Shown here piece by piece: positions 15,201-22,127 of a stretch of 32,451 bases of DNA. The DNA is from Streptomyces triticagri (lineage in GTDB: Bacteria; Actinomycetota; Actinomycetes; Streptomycetales; Streptomycetaceae). The stretch covers positions 1 through 32,451 of the forward strand of contig NZ_QUAK01000109.1 in the NCBI RefSeq assembly GCF_003429565.1. The letters are read 5' to 3'. Every line of letters starts with the position of its first letter. Positions within the stretch are counted from its first letter, which is position 1. The position numbers were made by a program, and so were the translations under genes. The notes under the pieces were generated by a model. That model was not told where the DNA came from, made no database searches, and saw nothing but the letters and a program-made list of their open reading frames with translations.

Positions 15201-15727
15201 CAGGCGCGGAGTTCGTCGGGCCAGCGCACGCGCGCGTGGCCGTCGCGTTCGAGCTCGAGTTCGCCGGCGAGGAGGTCCCGTACGACGACGTCCTGTTCGG
15301 GGCCCGACAGCAGGCGCAGCGGCTCGACGAACAGATCGGCGTCCTGGTGGGCACGGACCAGGGCGTAGCAGAACGAGTGGAAGGTGGAGGCCTGGGGGGC
15401 GGAGCCGCCGGGGATTCGCAGGGCCATACGGTCGCGCAGTTCGACGGCGGCCTTGCGGCTGAAGGTGAGGACCAGGATGCGCTCGGGGTCGGTGCCCTTG
15501 GCGACGCGTGCGGCCACCGCCTCGACGAGGGTGGTGGTCTTGCCGGTACCGGGTCCGGCCAGGACCAGCAGCGGCCCTCCGGGGTGGTCAACCACTGCGC
15601 GTTGCCCTGCGTCAAGACGAGGAGGGGCCACGCGGGCCGGCGCCGTGTGCACGAGCCGGTACCCGCCCGGGGCCCCCTGGTGCGCAGGGGTGCGCACCGG
15701 CCGCCTGGTCGAAGAAGAGGAGCTCAC
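12275..15727 (-). CDS. adnA: AdnA, helicase-nuclease subunit with Fe-S cysteines
   Basis: Partner subunit (1150 aa) of AdnAB. The UvrD-like motor shows Walker A GPGTGKTT at 58-65, VFVDEYQDTD, QSIYAFRGA and the motif MTAHRSKGLEWRLV. The C-terminal RecB-like nuclease has GSMDRVES ... YVVDFKTGK and PQLAVYQLAV. Four Cys typical of the AddB/AdnA Fe-S nuclease are present: one in NTCALQWF and three in HCTHCSFRSAC near the C-terminus. I chose GTG at 15727 (MSSSSSTRRP) because residues upstream of it are out of character; AGGA is 12 nt away. A Thr/Asp/Pro-rich hexapeptide repeat lies between helicase blocks. In mycobacteria adnA directly precedes adnB; here a lipoprotein gene intervenes. Confidence 0.9.
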   Translation of the reverse strand: MSSSSSTRRPVRTPAHQGAPGGYRLVHTAPARVAPPRLDAGQRAVVDHPGGPLLVLAGPGTGKTTTLVEAVAARVAKGTDPERILVLTFSRKAAVELRDRMALRIPGGSAPQASTFHSFCYALVRAHQDADLFVEPLRLLSGPEQDVVVRDLLAGELELERDGHARVRWPDELRACLTTRGFADEVRAVLARSRELGLGPGALAEFARRTGRPDWSAAAGFLAEYLDVLDAQGVLDYAELVHRAVLLAGRTEVADQLAARYDAVFVDEYQDTDAAQVRLLRALAGDGRTLVALGDPDQSIYAFRGADVNGILDFPDAFPRADGTPAPVTVLTTSRRSGAALLETTRRLTRRMPLTRLPSDKVRRHRELVPVRDGGRTDVLTHPTPGTELDSIADILRRAHLEDGVPWSEMAVLVRAGGRSIPSVRRALTTAGVPVDVDGNDLPLRQEPAVAPLLTALRAAAEAVTTREPHPGDATEPGDATDPGDATESDDAAEPGPGTATAPRPVAPWLSTETALSLLGSPLAGLDAADLRRLGRALRDEQRAAGHRIPAPSDELLAAALAEPERLVAHDPAYARGAQRLGALLRTARETLAAGGTAEEALWTLWQGTGWPQRLARAAHRGGAAGRNADRDLDAVCALFATAARAEERTGGRGALNFIEEVEAQDIAADTLTRRTVRPDAVRLMTAHRSKGLEWRLVVVAGVQEGLWPDLRRRGSLLEADRIGHDGLAPPLTPGALLTEERRLFYVAATRARERLVVTAVKAAAEDGDQPSRFLAELGVEPRDVTARPRRPLSVAALVAELRATTVDPRVSEGLREAAAERLARLAALTDEDGRPLVPSAHPYRWWGMYEPTHSTVPLRDRDRPVALSGSALDQLANTCALQWFLGREVKADAPATAAQGFGNVVHVLADEVASGHTPADLDVLMARLDSVWDALSFDAPWKSTQEKEHARVALERFLHWHVMDRAGRTPVGSEQDFDVTLGAGEYQVRIRGSMDRVESDAEGRAYVVDFKTGKQTPSAAEVARHPQLAVYQLAVREGAVDGEFGGVRPLPGGAELVHLRQGAAARDGGETLPRIQAQGPLDAQGTDGDAVGFGTDGDAARGDWVGELLANAAGKVLDERFAPTAGQHCTHCSFRSACSARAEGRHVVE
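14244..14315 (-). repeat. Four 18-bp tandem repeats in adnA
   Basis: Units at 14244-14261, 14262-14279, 14280-14297 and 14298-14315 follow the pattern GGTTCTGTGGCGTCACCG with one to three changes each. They encode GDATEP-type hexapeptides in a flexible insert. The unit length keeps the frame open, so copy number may differ between strains. Confidence 0.85.
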
Positions 15728-15978
15728 GTGGTTCGCCGGTCCTGGTGGGTGTGCTGGGTTTTCAGTGGCCCCGCGCGCACGCGGGCCGCGGTGGCTCAGT
15801 GGTGACCGCCGGAGGCGACGGTACGCCCGTCGGTGGGGGCGGCGGGCGGGAAGCCCGCGCATCGGTGGCCGCGAGCGCGCCTGCCCTTGACAGGAGCTCT
15901 GCTACGGCCCGGGGCCGTGGGCGGTGTCGCCTGTATGGGCCACCGGTCACCCATGGGGGCGTGCGATGGCGGAAGCTG
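15728..15978. other. Intergenic gap between the ATL gene and adnA
   Basis: I see no gene in these 251 bases. Two short hairpins, at 15842-15858 and 15904-15918, could end the alkyltransferase-like transcript. A consensus TTGACA at 15887 points the wrong way for adnA and has no -10 partner. The adnA promoter was not identified. Confidence 0.4.
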
Positions 15979-16371
15979 TCATGTGTGAGCCTCCGCGCGC
16001 CCGCCGGGTGTCCCGTCCCATCGTGCCCGCCTCATGTCGAGGCGGTACTCACCGGCGCCCGTGGTGCGCAGTGCGGTGCCCTCCGTGCGGTAATGCTCCA
16101 GGGCACTGCGCTCGCTGCCGGGCAGCAGCACACCGTCCGAGCGGACGACCCGCCACCAGGGCACGGCGCCGCCGTAGAGGGCCATCGCCCGGCCGACCTG
16201 GCGCGGCCCGCCGACGCCCCGCCCGTCCTGCGGTTCGGTCTCGGAGGCGAGCCACTCCGCGACGTCGCCGTAGGTCATGACCCGGCCTGCGGGGATCAGC
16301 TCGGCGACCTCGAGTACGCGCTCGGCGTACTCGGGCAGGGCGGCCGGATCCGGCGTTCTGTGCTCGCTCAT
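15979..16371 (-). CDS. Alkyltransferase-like (ATL) MGMT-family protein
   Basis: Protein of 130 aa with the DNA-binding half of O6-alkylguanine-DNA alkyltransferase. The usual active site P-C-H-R-V is replaced by P-W-W-R-V at 71-75, with Trp at the Cys position, so it cannot accept an alkyl group. Such ATL proteins bind O6-alkylguanine, flip the base out and mark the lesion for nucleotide excision repair. Other family residues are visible in GRVMTYGDVA (29-38) and RQVGRAM (57-63). The ATG at 16371 gives the expected short N-terminus. It lies upstream of adnA on the same strand, a DNA-repair context. A second Trp replacing the motif His is less usual than P-W-H-R. Confidence 0.9.
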   Translation of the reverse strand: MSEHRTPDPAALPEYAERVLEVAELIPAGRVMTYGDVAEWLASETEPQDGRGVGGPRQVGRAMALYGGAVPWWRVVRSDGVLLPGSERSALEHYRTEGTALRTTGAGEYRLDMRRARWDGTPGGRAEAHT

Positions 16372-16571
16372 CCGCCCCATCCTGCCGCACCGCACCGACA
16401 GTGTGACCCCTCGGCTGCTGCCTCTCCACGCGCGCGTGAAGGGGCAGGAGCGAGACGCGTCACATCAGCTGATTGCACCCTGATGCCCCCTCTTGTGGGG
16501 TGCTCGTGCCACCATCGTGCGGGCGGTGACAGGTGATACGAGATCAAGAAGAGACAGAGGAACAGGGAGTG

Positions 16572-19271
16572 CAGCCCCCCAAGGACGAGCGCACCTCTGA
16601 CGCCCTGTCGCGCCCGCACGCACCGGACAAGGCGGCCGGGCACTCTGATGACGACGGCGCTGTGGACACAGCGGCGGACGGTCACGGGGCCGCCTCGGCA
16701 GATCCGGTGGAGGGCGACGAGCCGCTGCTTCCCGCCCGTGTGCACCGTCCCCCGGACCTGATGCGGCTACTCGTCGGCATCCTCGCGATCGGCCTGCTGC
16801 TCGCCGTCGCGGGCTTCGCGCACGGGACGACGTCTGGGCTCGAGCAGGACATCAACAAGGGCACCGGTCAGGCACCGGATCTGCTGATCAAGTTCGCGGG
16901 TCTGGCGTCGAGCATCGCGGTGCTGCTCGTACCGGTGGCCTTCGCCATCGAGCGGCTGATCAAACGTGACGGCCTGAGGATCGCGGACGGTGTCCTGGCG
17001 GCCGTACTGGCGCACGGGGTGACCCTGGCCACCGACCTGTGGGTCGCCAGAGGGGCACCGGAAGCGATCCAGGACGCGCTGACCCGGCCGTCGCCCACCG
17101 ACATCGGGTCGCTCACCGACCCCGTGCACGGGTATCTGGCCCCTGTCATCGCCTATATGACGGCCGTCGGGATGTCCCGCAGACCGCGCTGGCGGGTCGT
17201 CCTGTGGGCGGTTCTGCTGCTCGATGCGCTGTCCACGATGATGGCTGGCTACACGACCCCGTTCTCGATCGTCCTCACCATTCTCATCGGCTGGTCGGTG
17301 GCCTACGGGACGCTGTACACGGTGGGTTCCCCGAATGTGCGTCCCACGGGCCAGACGTTGCTCGCCGGCCTTCGGCACGTCGGTTTCCGACCGATCGGTG
17401 CCCAGCGCGCGGAGGAGCTGCCGGACTCCGCCGAGGCCGCCGACCGGGGCCGCCGCTACCACGTCACCCTGCAGGACGGCCCGCCGCTCGATGTCACCGT
17501 CGTCGACCGCGAGCAACAGGCCCAGGGGTTCTTCTACCGGGTGTGGCGCCGGCTGACGCTGCGCAGCATCACCACGCGGCGCAGCCTGCAGTCGCTGCGC
17601 CAGGCGCTGGAGCAGGAGGCGCTGCTGAGCTACGCGGCGATCGCCGCGGGCGCCAACGCCCCGAAGCTGATCGCGACGTCCGAGCTCGGTCCGGACGCCG
17701 TGATGCTGGTCTACGAGCACATCGGTGGCCGTTCGCTGGACTCGCTGCCCGACGAGGCGGTCACCGACGAGCTGATGCGGGACACCTGGCTGCAGGTCGA
17801 GGCTCTGCAGTCGCGGCGTATCGCGCACCGGCGCCTGGCCGGTGACGCGCTACTGGTGGATCGTTCCGGCAAGGTTTTCATCACGGATCTGCGGGGCGGC
17901 GAGATCGCGGCCGGTGATCTGGTCCTGCGGATGGACATCGCCCAGCTGCTCACGACCTTCGGTCTGCGGACCGGTGCGGGACGCGCCGTGTCGGCGGCGG
18001 TGGAGGTGCTCGGTCCGGACGCGATCGCCGACTGTCTGCCGCTGCTGCAGCCGATCGCGCTTTCCCGGTCCACGCGTGCGACGCTGCGCCGGCTCGGCCG
18101 TGAGCGGGCCCAGCGCGAGCGTGAGGCGGTCCTGGAGGCCTCTCGACGGGACAAGGCGGCCCGCGGCGACGCGGAGGGCCAGGAGGTCGACCGGAAGGCG
18201 GCACGGGCGCAGAAGCAGGCCGAGAAGCGGGCGGTCGAAGACGCGCTCGAGGGAGCCCGCGAGGAGGATCTGCTCACCCAGATCCGGCACCAGGTGCTGC
18301 GGATCAGGCCACAGGCGCCGGTGGAGCCCACCCAGTTGGAGCGCATCAAGCCGCGCACCCTGATCAGTTTCATCGCCGGCGCCTTCGGCGCGTACTTCCT
18401 GCTGACCCAGCTCACCAACATCGACTTCGGGAAGCTCTTCGCGGAGGCGCAGTGGGGCTGGGTGGCCGCGGCCGTGCTGTTCTCGGCGCTGAGCTATTTC
18501 GCCGCGTCGATGAGTCTGCTGGGCTTCGTGCCGGAGCGGGTGCCGTTCCTCAGGACGGTCGCCGCACAGGTGGCCGGTTCGTTCGTGAAGATCGTGGCCC
18601 CTGCGGCGGTCGGCGGCGTGGCACTGAACACTCGGTTTCTGCAGCGCTCCGGGGTCCGCTCCGGGCTCGCGGTGGCCAGTGTGGGTGCCTCGCAGCTGTT
18701 CGGTCTCGGGTCGCACATCGTTCTGCTGCTGACGTTCGGCTATCTGACGGGGACGCAGAAGACGCCGTCCCTGACGCCGTCCCGTACGGTCATCGCCGGT
18801 CTGTTGACGGTGGCCGTACTGGTGCTGGTGGTGACCGCCGTCCCGTTCCTGCGGAAGTTCCTCGTCACGCGCGTGCGGTCGCTTTTCGCCGGTGTGGTGC
18901 CCCGGATGCTGGACGTGCTGCAGCGGCCGCAGAAGCTGCTCACGGGCATCGGCGGCATGCTGCTGCTCACGAGCGTGTTCGTGATGTGCCTGTACGCGTC
19001 GATCCGGGCGTTCGCCGCCGATGACGTGTCGGTGCCCCTGGTGAGCGTCGCCGTGGTGTTCCTGGCGGGCAACGCGCTCGGTTCTGCTGCGCCGACGCCC
19101 GGCGGTGTGGGCGCGGTCGAGGCGACGCTGACGTTCGGTCTGGTCGCTCTGGGGCTGCCCAAGGAGGTGGCAGCTCCCGCGGTGCTGCTGTTCCGTCTCC
19201 TGACGCTGTGGCTGCCGGTGCTTCCGGGGTGGCTCTTCTTCAACCATCTGACGCGCAAGGGCTGGCTGTGA
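16572..19271 (+). CDS. Membrane protein: N-terminal membrane module, degenerate kinase-like domain, LPG-synthase-type membrane domain
   Basis: Protein of 899 aa. An acidic hydrophilic N-terminus (about 60 residues) is followed by about six membrane segments. Then comes a cytoplasmic region with kinase-like motifs (LLSYAAIAAGANAPKL, VMLVYEHIGGRSLDS, AHRRLAGDALLVD, KVFITDLRGG), a charged coiled-coil-like stretch (QREREAVLEASRRDK) and a C-terminal membrane domain of the lysylphosphatidylglycerol synthase/YbhN type, with PTPGGVGAVEA. The catalytic HRD loop reads HRR, so phosphotransfer is doubtful. It may flip or sense lipid, but that is inference. I prefer GTG at 16572 (GAGG 8 nt upstream); GTG at 16533 would add 13 residues. 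A 24-nt palindrome follows the stop. Confidence 0.85.
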   Translation, partial: QPPKDERTSDALSRPHAPDKAAGHSDDDGAVDTAADGHGAASADPVEGDEPLLPARVHRPPDLMRLLVGILAIGLLLAVAGFAHGTTSGLEQDINKGTGQAPDLLIKFAGLASSIAVLLVPVAFAIERLIKRDGLRIADGVLAAVLAHGVTLATDLWVARGAPEAIQDALTRPSPTDIGSLTDPVHGYLAPVIAYMTAVGMSRRPRWRVVLWAVLLLDALSTMMAGYTTPFSIVLTILIGWSVAYGTLYTVGSPNVRPTGQTLLAGLRHVGFRPIGAQRAEELPDSAEAADRGRRYHVTLQDGPPLDVTVVDREQQAQGFFYRVWRRLTLRSITTRRSLQSLRQALEQEALLSYAAIAAGANAPKLIATSELGPDAVMLVYEHIGGRSLDSLPDEAVTDELMRDTWLQVEALQSRRIAHRRLAGDALLVDRSGKVFITDLRGGEIAAGDLVLRMDIAQLLTTFGLRTGAGRAVSAAVEVLGPDAIADCLPLLQPIALSRSTRATLRRLGRERAQREREAVLEASRRDKAARGDAEGQEVDRKAARAQKQAEKRAVEDALEGAREEDLLTQIRHQVLRIRPQAPVEPTQLERIKPRTLISFIAGAFGAYFLLTQLTNIDFGKLFAEAQWGWVAAAVLFSALSYFAASMSLLGFVPERVPFLRTVAAQVAGSFVKIVAPAAVGGVALNTRFLQRSGVRSGLAVASVGASQLFGLGSHIVLLLTFGYLTGTQKTPSLTPSRTVIAGLLTVAVLVLVVTAVPFLRKFLVTRVRSLFAGVVPRMLDVLQRPQKLLTGIGGMLLLTSVFVMCLYASIRAFAADDVSVPLVSVAVVFLAGNALGSAAPTPGGVGAVEATLTFGLVALGLPKEVAAPAVLLFRLLTLWLPVLPGWLFFNHLTRKGWL

Positions 19272-19324
19272 CCGCCCGCTTCCACGGACGCGTATGGGAG
19301 CCGCGCGGGAGTTGACCGCGAACA

Positions 19325-19348
19325 GCCCTCCACGCGCGCGTGGAGGGC
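19325..19348. terminator. 24-bp perfect palindrome after the kinase-like membrane protein gene
   Basis: A perfect inverted repeat built around CACGCGCGCGTG and flanked by GCCCTC/GAGGGC. As RNA it forms a 10-bp stem with a CGCG loop. No T tract follows. It may be a Streptomyces-type terminator, an expanded copy of the iterated palindrome, or both. Confidence 0.55.
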
Positions 19349-19412
19349 GCTCCGGTCACCTGTACGGACCCCGGCCCGCGCGAGCCGATGAGGGGCGGCG
19401 GAGGATGGGGGT

Positions 19413-20972
19413 ATGTCGTCGATGCCTCGTTCGAATCGCGCCCGCGTCCGCTGTGCCGCCGCGCTGACCGCCCTGTGTGCGTCCGTACTCGCCGGATGCG
19501 GCAACGGGGACGACGAACGCAGCACGGAGGACCTTCCCTCCCAGAACCTGGCGTGGAAGGACTGCCCGGCGCCGTCGGAGGCGCAGGGAAGCGGGGAGTC
19601 GCCCTCTCCGCTGCCCGGCGGCACCAAGTGGCAGTGCGCCACGATGAAGACACCGTTGGACTGGGACAAGGCCGAGGGCGAGACGATCGACCTGCAGCTG
19701 ATCCGCGCCGAGGCGGCCGACAAGGACAAGCGGATCGGCTCGCTGATCTTCAACTTCGGTGGTCCGGGCGGCTCGGGCGTGACCACGCTGCCGGCGTTCG
19801 GCGAGGAGTACGAGAAGCTGCGCACCCGGTACGACCTGGTGAGCTTCGATCCGCGCGGGGTGGGCCGCAGCGCCCCGGTCACCTGCAAGAGCGACCATCA
19901 GCTCGACGCGTACTTCCAGGAGGACTCCACGCCCGACGACGCGGCGGAGGAGAAGGCGATGATGGAGAGCGTCGAGTCGTTCAACGACGGCTGTGAGGAC
20001 AAGTCCGGCAAGATGCTCCCGCATGTGCGCACCACGGACGCCGCCCGTGACATGGAGCTGATGCGGCAGGTGCTCGGCGACGACAAGCTGCACTACTTCG
20101 GCATCTCGTACGGGACGGAACTGGGCGGCGTGTACGCCCACTTGTTCCCCGAGAAGGTGGGCCGGGCCGTGTTCGACGCCGTCGTCGACCCGACGCAGGA
20201 CGCCGAGCAGGGCTCCCTGGGACAGGCGAAGGGCTTCCAGCGCGCGCTGGACAACTTCGCAGAGGACTGCACCTCCAAGACCGAGGACTGCCCCGTGGGT
20301 GACACGCCCGACGAGGTCCGCGACCGCATCGCAGCACTGCTCGAGAAGCTGGACTCCGATCCGCTGCCGGGCATCGGGGCCCGCGAACTGACCCAGACCG
20401 CGGCGACCGGCGGCATCGCCCAGTCGCTGTACTCGAAGGACTTCTGGCAGTACCTCACCGAGGGCCTGGAGGCCGCCTACGGGGGCGACGGCCGGATCCT
20501 GATGGCGCTGTCCGACTCGATGAACGGCCGCAACCCGGACGGCACGTACAGCAACATCCAGGCCGCCAATGTGTCCATCAACTGCGCGGACGACAAGCCG
20601 CGTTACTCGGTGGACGACGTGAAGGCGAAGCTGCCCCAGTTCCGCAAGGCGTCACCGCTGTTCGGCGACTACCTGGCGTGGGGCATGGTGGGCTGCACCG
20701 GCTGGCCCGTCGACGGCGCCGCCGACCACCCGGACGTCAGCGCCCCGGACGCGGACCCGATCCTGGTGATCGGCAACACCGGTGACCCGGCGACCCCGTA
20801 CGAGGGCGCGCGGAAGATGGCCGAATCGCTCGGCAAGGGCGTCGGCGTGGAACTTACCTACAAGGGCGAGGGCCACGGCGCGTACGACAGCGGCGACAAG
20901 TGCGTGCGCGGTGCGGTGGACGGCTACCTGCTGGACGGGAAGGTGCCGGAGGCGGGCAGGGTCTGCTCCTGA
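19413..20972 (+). CDS. Secreted lipoprotein tripeptidyl aminopeptidase (S33 alpha/beta hydrolase), copy 1
   Basis: Extracellular serine peptidase of 519 aa, similar in layout to Streptomyces Tap/SlpD-E proteins that trim tripeptides from secreted proteins. The signal peptide ends in a lipobox LAGC with Cys 29. The fold is marked by FNFGGPGGSG (114-122 region, oxyanion side), DLVSFDPRGVGRS, the nucleophile in GISYGTELGG (S232), the acid in GNTGDPATP (D458) and the His in GEGHGAY (H488). The ATG at 19413 has GGAGG 8 nt upstream. Its last 49 bp overlap the 3' end of the convergent vgb-like gene. It is paralogous to the gene at 22128, with near-identical motif spacing. Confidence 0.92.
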   Translation: MSSMPRSNRARVRCAAALTALCASVLAGCGNGDDERSTEDLPSQNLAWKDCPAPSEAQGSGESPSPLPGGTKWQCATMKTPLDWDKAEGETIDLQLIRAEAADKDKRIGSLIFNFGGPGGSGVTTLPAFGEEYEKLRTRYDLVSFDPRGVGRSAPVTCKSDHQLDAYFQEDSTPDDAAEEKAMMESVESFNDGCEDKSGKMLPHVRTTDAARDMELMRQVLGDDKLHYFGISYGTELGGVYAHLFPEKVGRAVFDAVVDPTQDAEQGSLGQAKGFQRALDNFAEDCTSKTEDCPVGDTPDEVRDRIAALLEKLDSDPLPGIGARELTQTAATGGIAQSLYSKDFWQYLTEGLEAAYGGDGRILMALSDSMNGRNPDGTYSNIQAANVSINCADDKPRYSVDDVKAKLPQFRKASPLFGDYLAWGMVGCTGWPVDGAADHPDVSAPDADPILVIGNTGDPATPYEGARKMAESLGKGVGVELTYKGEGHGAYDSGDKCVRGAVDGYLLDGKVPEAGRVCS

Positions 20973-21853
20973 GGTCCGGCGACGCGGGCGAGTGCGCCGA
21001 TCTCCAGGGCCGTCCACACGGCGCCGTCCGGGCCCGTCGTGATGCCGTGCGGTTCGCTGTTCTCGGTGGGCAGTCGGTGGAAGGCGGTGGCGCCGTCGGC
21101 GGTGATCCTGCCGACGCGGTTGCCGGCCCATTCGGTGAACCATGCCGCCCCTGTGGCGTCCGTGGTGATCGCGTGCGGCCGTGCCGCGCGGTCGGGCAGC
21201 GGGTACTCGGTGGTGCGTCCGTCGGGGCTCAGGCGGCCGATCTGTCCGGCGCCGCTCTCGGTCCACCAGACGCTGCCGTCCGGCCCCACGGCCACGCCCA
21301 CGGGCGCGGCACCCGCAGTGGGCAGGTCGTGGACGGTGATACGGCCGTCCAGGTCGATGCGGCCGATGGCGTCGGCCTGGTTCACGGTGAACCACAGCGC
21401 GTCGGCGCCGGCGGCGATGGCGGAGGGAAACGCGCCGGTGGTCCCCAGGGGGTGTTCCGTGAGCGTCCCGTCGGTGGCCAGGCGCCCGATGCGGTCCACG
21501 GCGGTCTCGGTGAACCACAGGGCGCCGTCCGGCCCTTGAGCGATCCCGAAGGGGCCGCAGCCTTCGGTCGGCGGCGCGAACTCCGTCACCTCGCCCGCCG
21601 TCGTGATCCGTCCGATCCGATGCGAGCGGTACTGCGTGAACCACAGGGCCTGGTCCGGGCCTTCGCAGATGACCGTCGGGGCACTCCCCGGGGGCACCGG
21701 ATGGAGGGTCGGCCTGCCACCAGGGGACAGCCGTCCGATGGCGTCACCGTGCACCAAGGTGAACCACAGGGCTCCGTCAGGGCCGTTGGTGAGGGCGTAC
21801 GGGCCGCCGTCCCGGTCGGACACCGGGTACTCCTCGACCGTCCGGGGCGTCAT
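20924..21853 (-). CDS. vgb: Virginiamycin B lyase (streptogramin B lyase)
   Basis: Beta-propeller enzyme of 309 aa that inactivates type B streptogramins by opening the ester bond through elimination. Seven repeats of the form GPDGALWFT ... IGRI ... are visible. By memory of the Staphylococcus Vgb sequence, the catalytic pair is conserved: H269 in SEPHGIT and E284 in TALEIG. H227 (ARPHAIT), the following FTEW, and an early GPY (Y19) also match. I chose ATG at 21853 because AGGAG lies 8 nt before it; the ATG at 21895 lacks a Shine-Dalgarno sequence and lies inside upstream repeats. The gene sits between two paralogous peptidase genes on the other strand. The role is probably self-protection or intrinsic streptogramin resistance. 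Confidence 0.9.
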   Translation of the reverse strand: MTPRTVEEYPVSDRDGGPYALTNGPDGALWFTLVHGDAIGRLSPGGRPTLHPVPPGSAPTVICEGPDQALWFTQYRSHRIGRITTAGEVTEFAPPTEGCGPFGIAQGPDGALWFTETAVDRIGRLATDGTLTEHPLGTTGAFPSAIAAGADALWFTVNQADAIGRIDLDGRITVHDLPTAGAAPVGVAVGPDGSVWWTESGAGQIGRLSPDGRTTEYPLPDRAARPHAITTDATGAAWFTEWAGNRVGRITADGATAFHRLPTENSEPHGITTGPDGAVWTALEIGALARVAGPQEQTLPASGTFPSSR

Positions 21854-22127
21854 CTGTGCGGCTCCTGTCGTCGGGGTTCGTGTTTCGGGGCCCATATGGA
21901 GGTCGTTTTTCGGGGTCCATATGGGCGTCGATCCGAACCGAGCTTCGCCTACCCCGACGGCCGCAGCAACGGAGAATTCCGCACAGCGCCCATCAGCGGA
22001 CCAGGGCGGACCACGTGCCTGATCGGTCCGTTCGAACGCCCCCTAGGATGTCCGCACGACGTTCGAGCGGGCGGGAGTCGGGCGCCTTCCGGGAGGCCGC
22101 GGCCGCCTCCGAGGGGGAAAGTCACCG
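21854..22127. other. Divergent promoter region between vgb and peptidase copy 2
   Basis: No gene is seen in these 274 bases. It holds two 25-bp tandem repeats close to vgb (21875-21924) and, nearer the peptidase gene, TAGGAT around 22054 as a possible -10. The -35 boxes are not clear on either strand. Confidence 0.45.
21875..21924. repeat. Two tandem 25-bp repeats with CCATATGG palindromes upstream of vgb
   Basis: Units 21875-21899 and 21900-21924 are identical at 21 of 25 positions. Each ends in the 8-bp palindrome CCATATGG and contains TTTCGGGG. They lie 22-71 bp upstream of the vgb start, a typical place for tandem operators. The regulator is unknown. Confidence 0.65.

Noticed and set aside
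15887..15892. Perfect TTGACA -35 box
   Set aside because: No -10 at suitable spacing and no plus-strand gene nearby.
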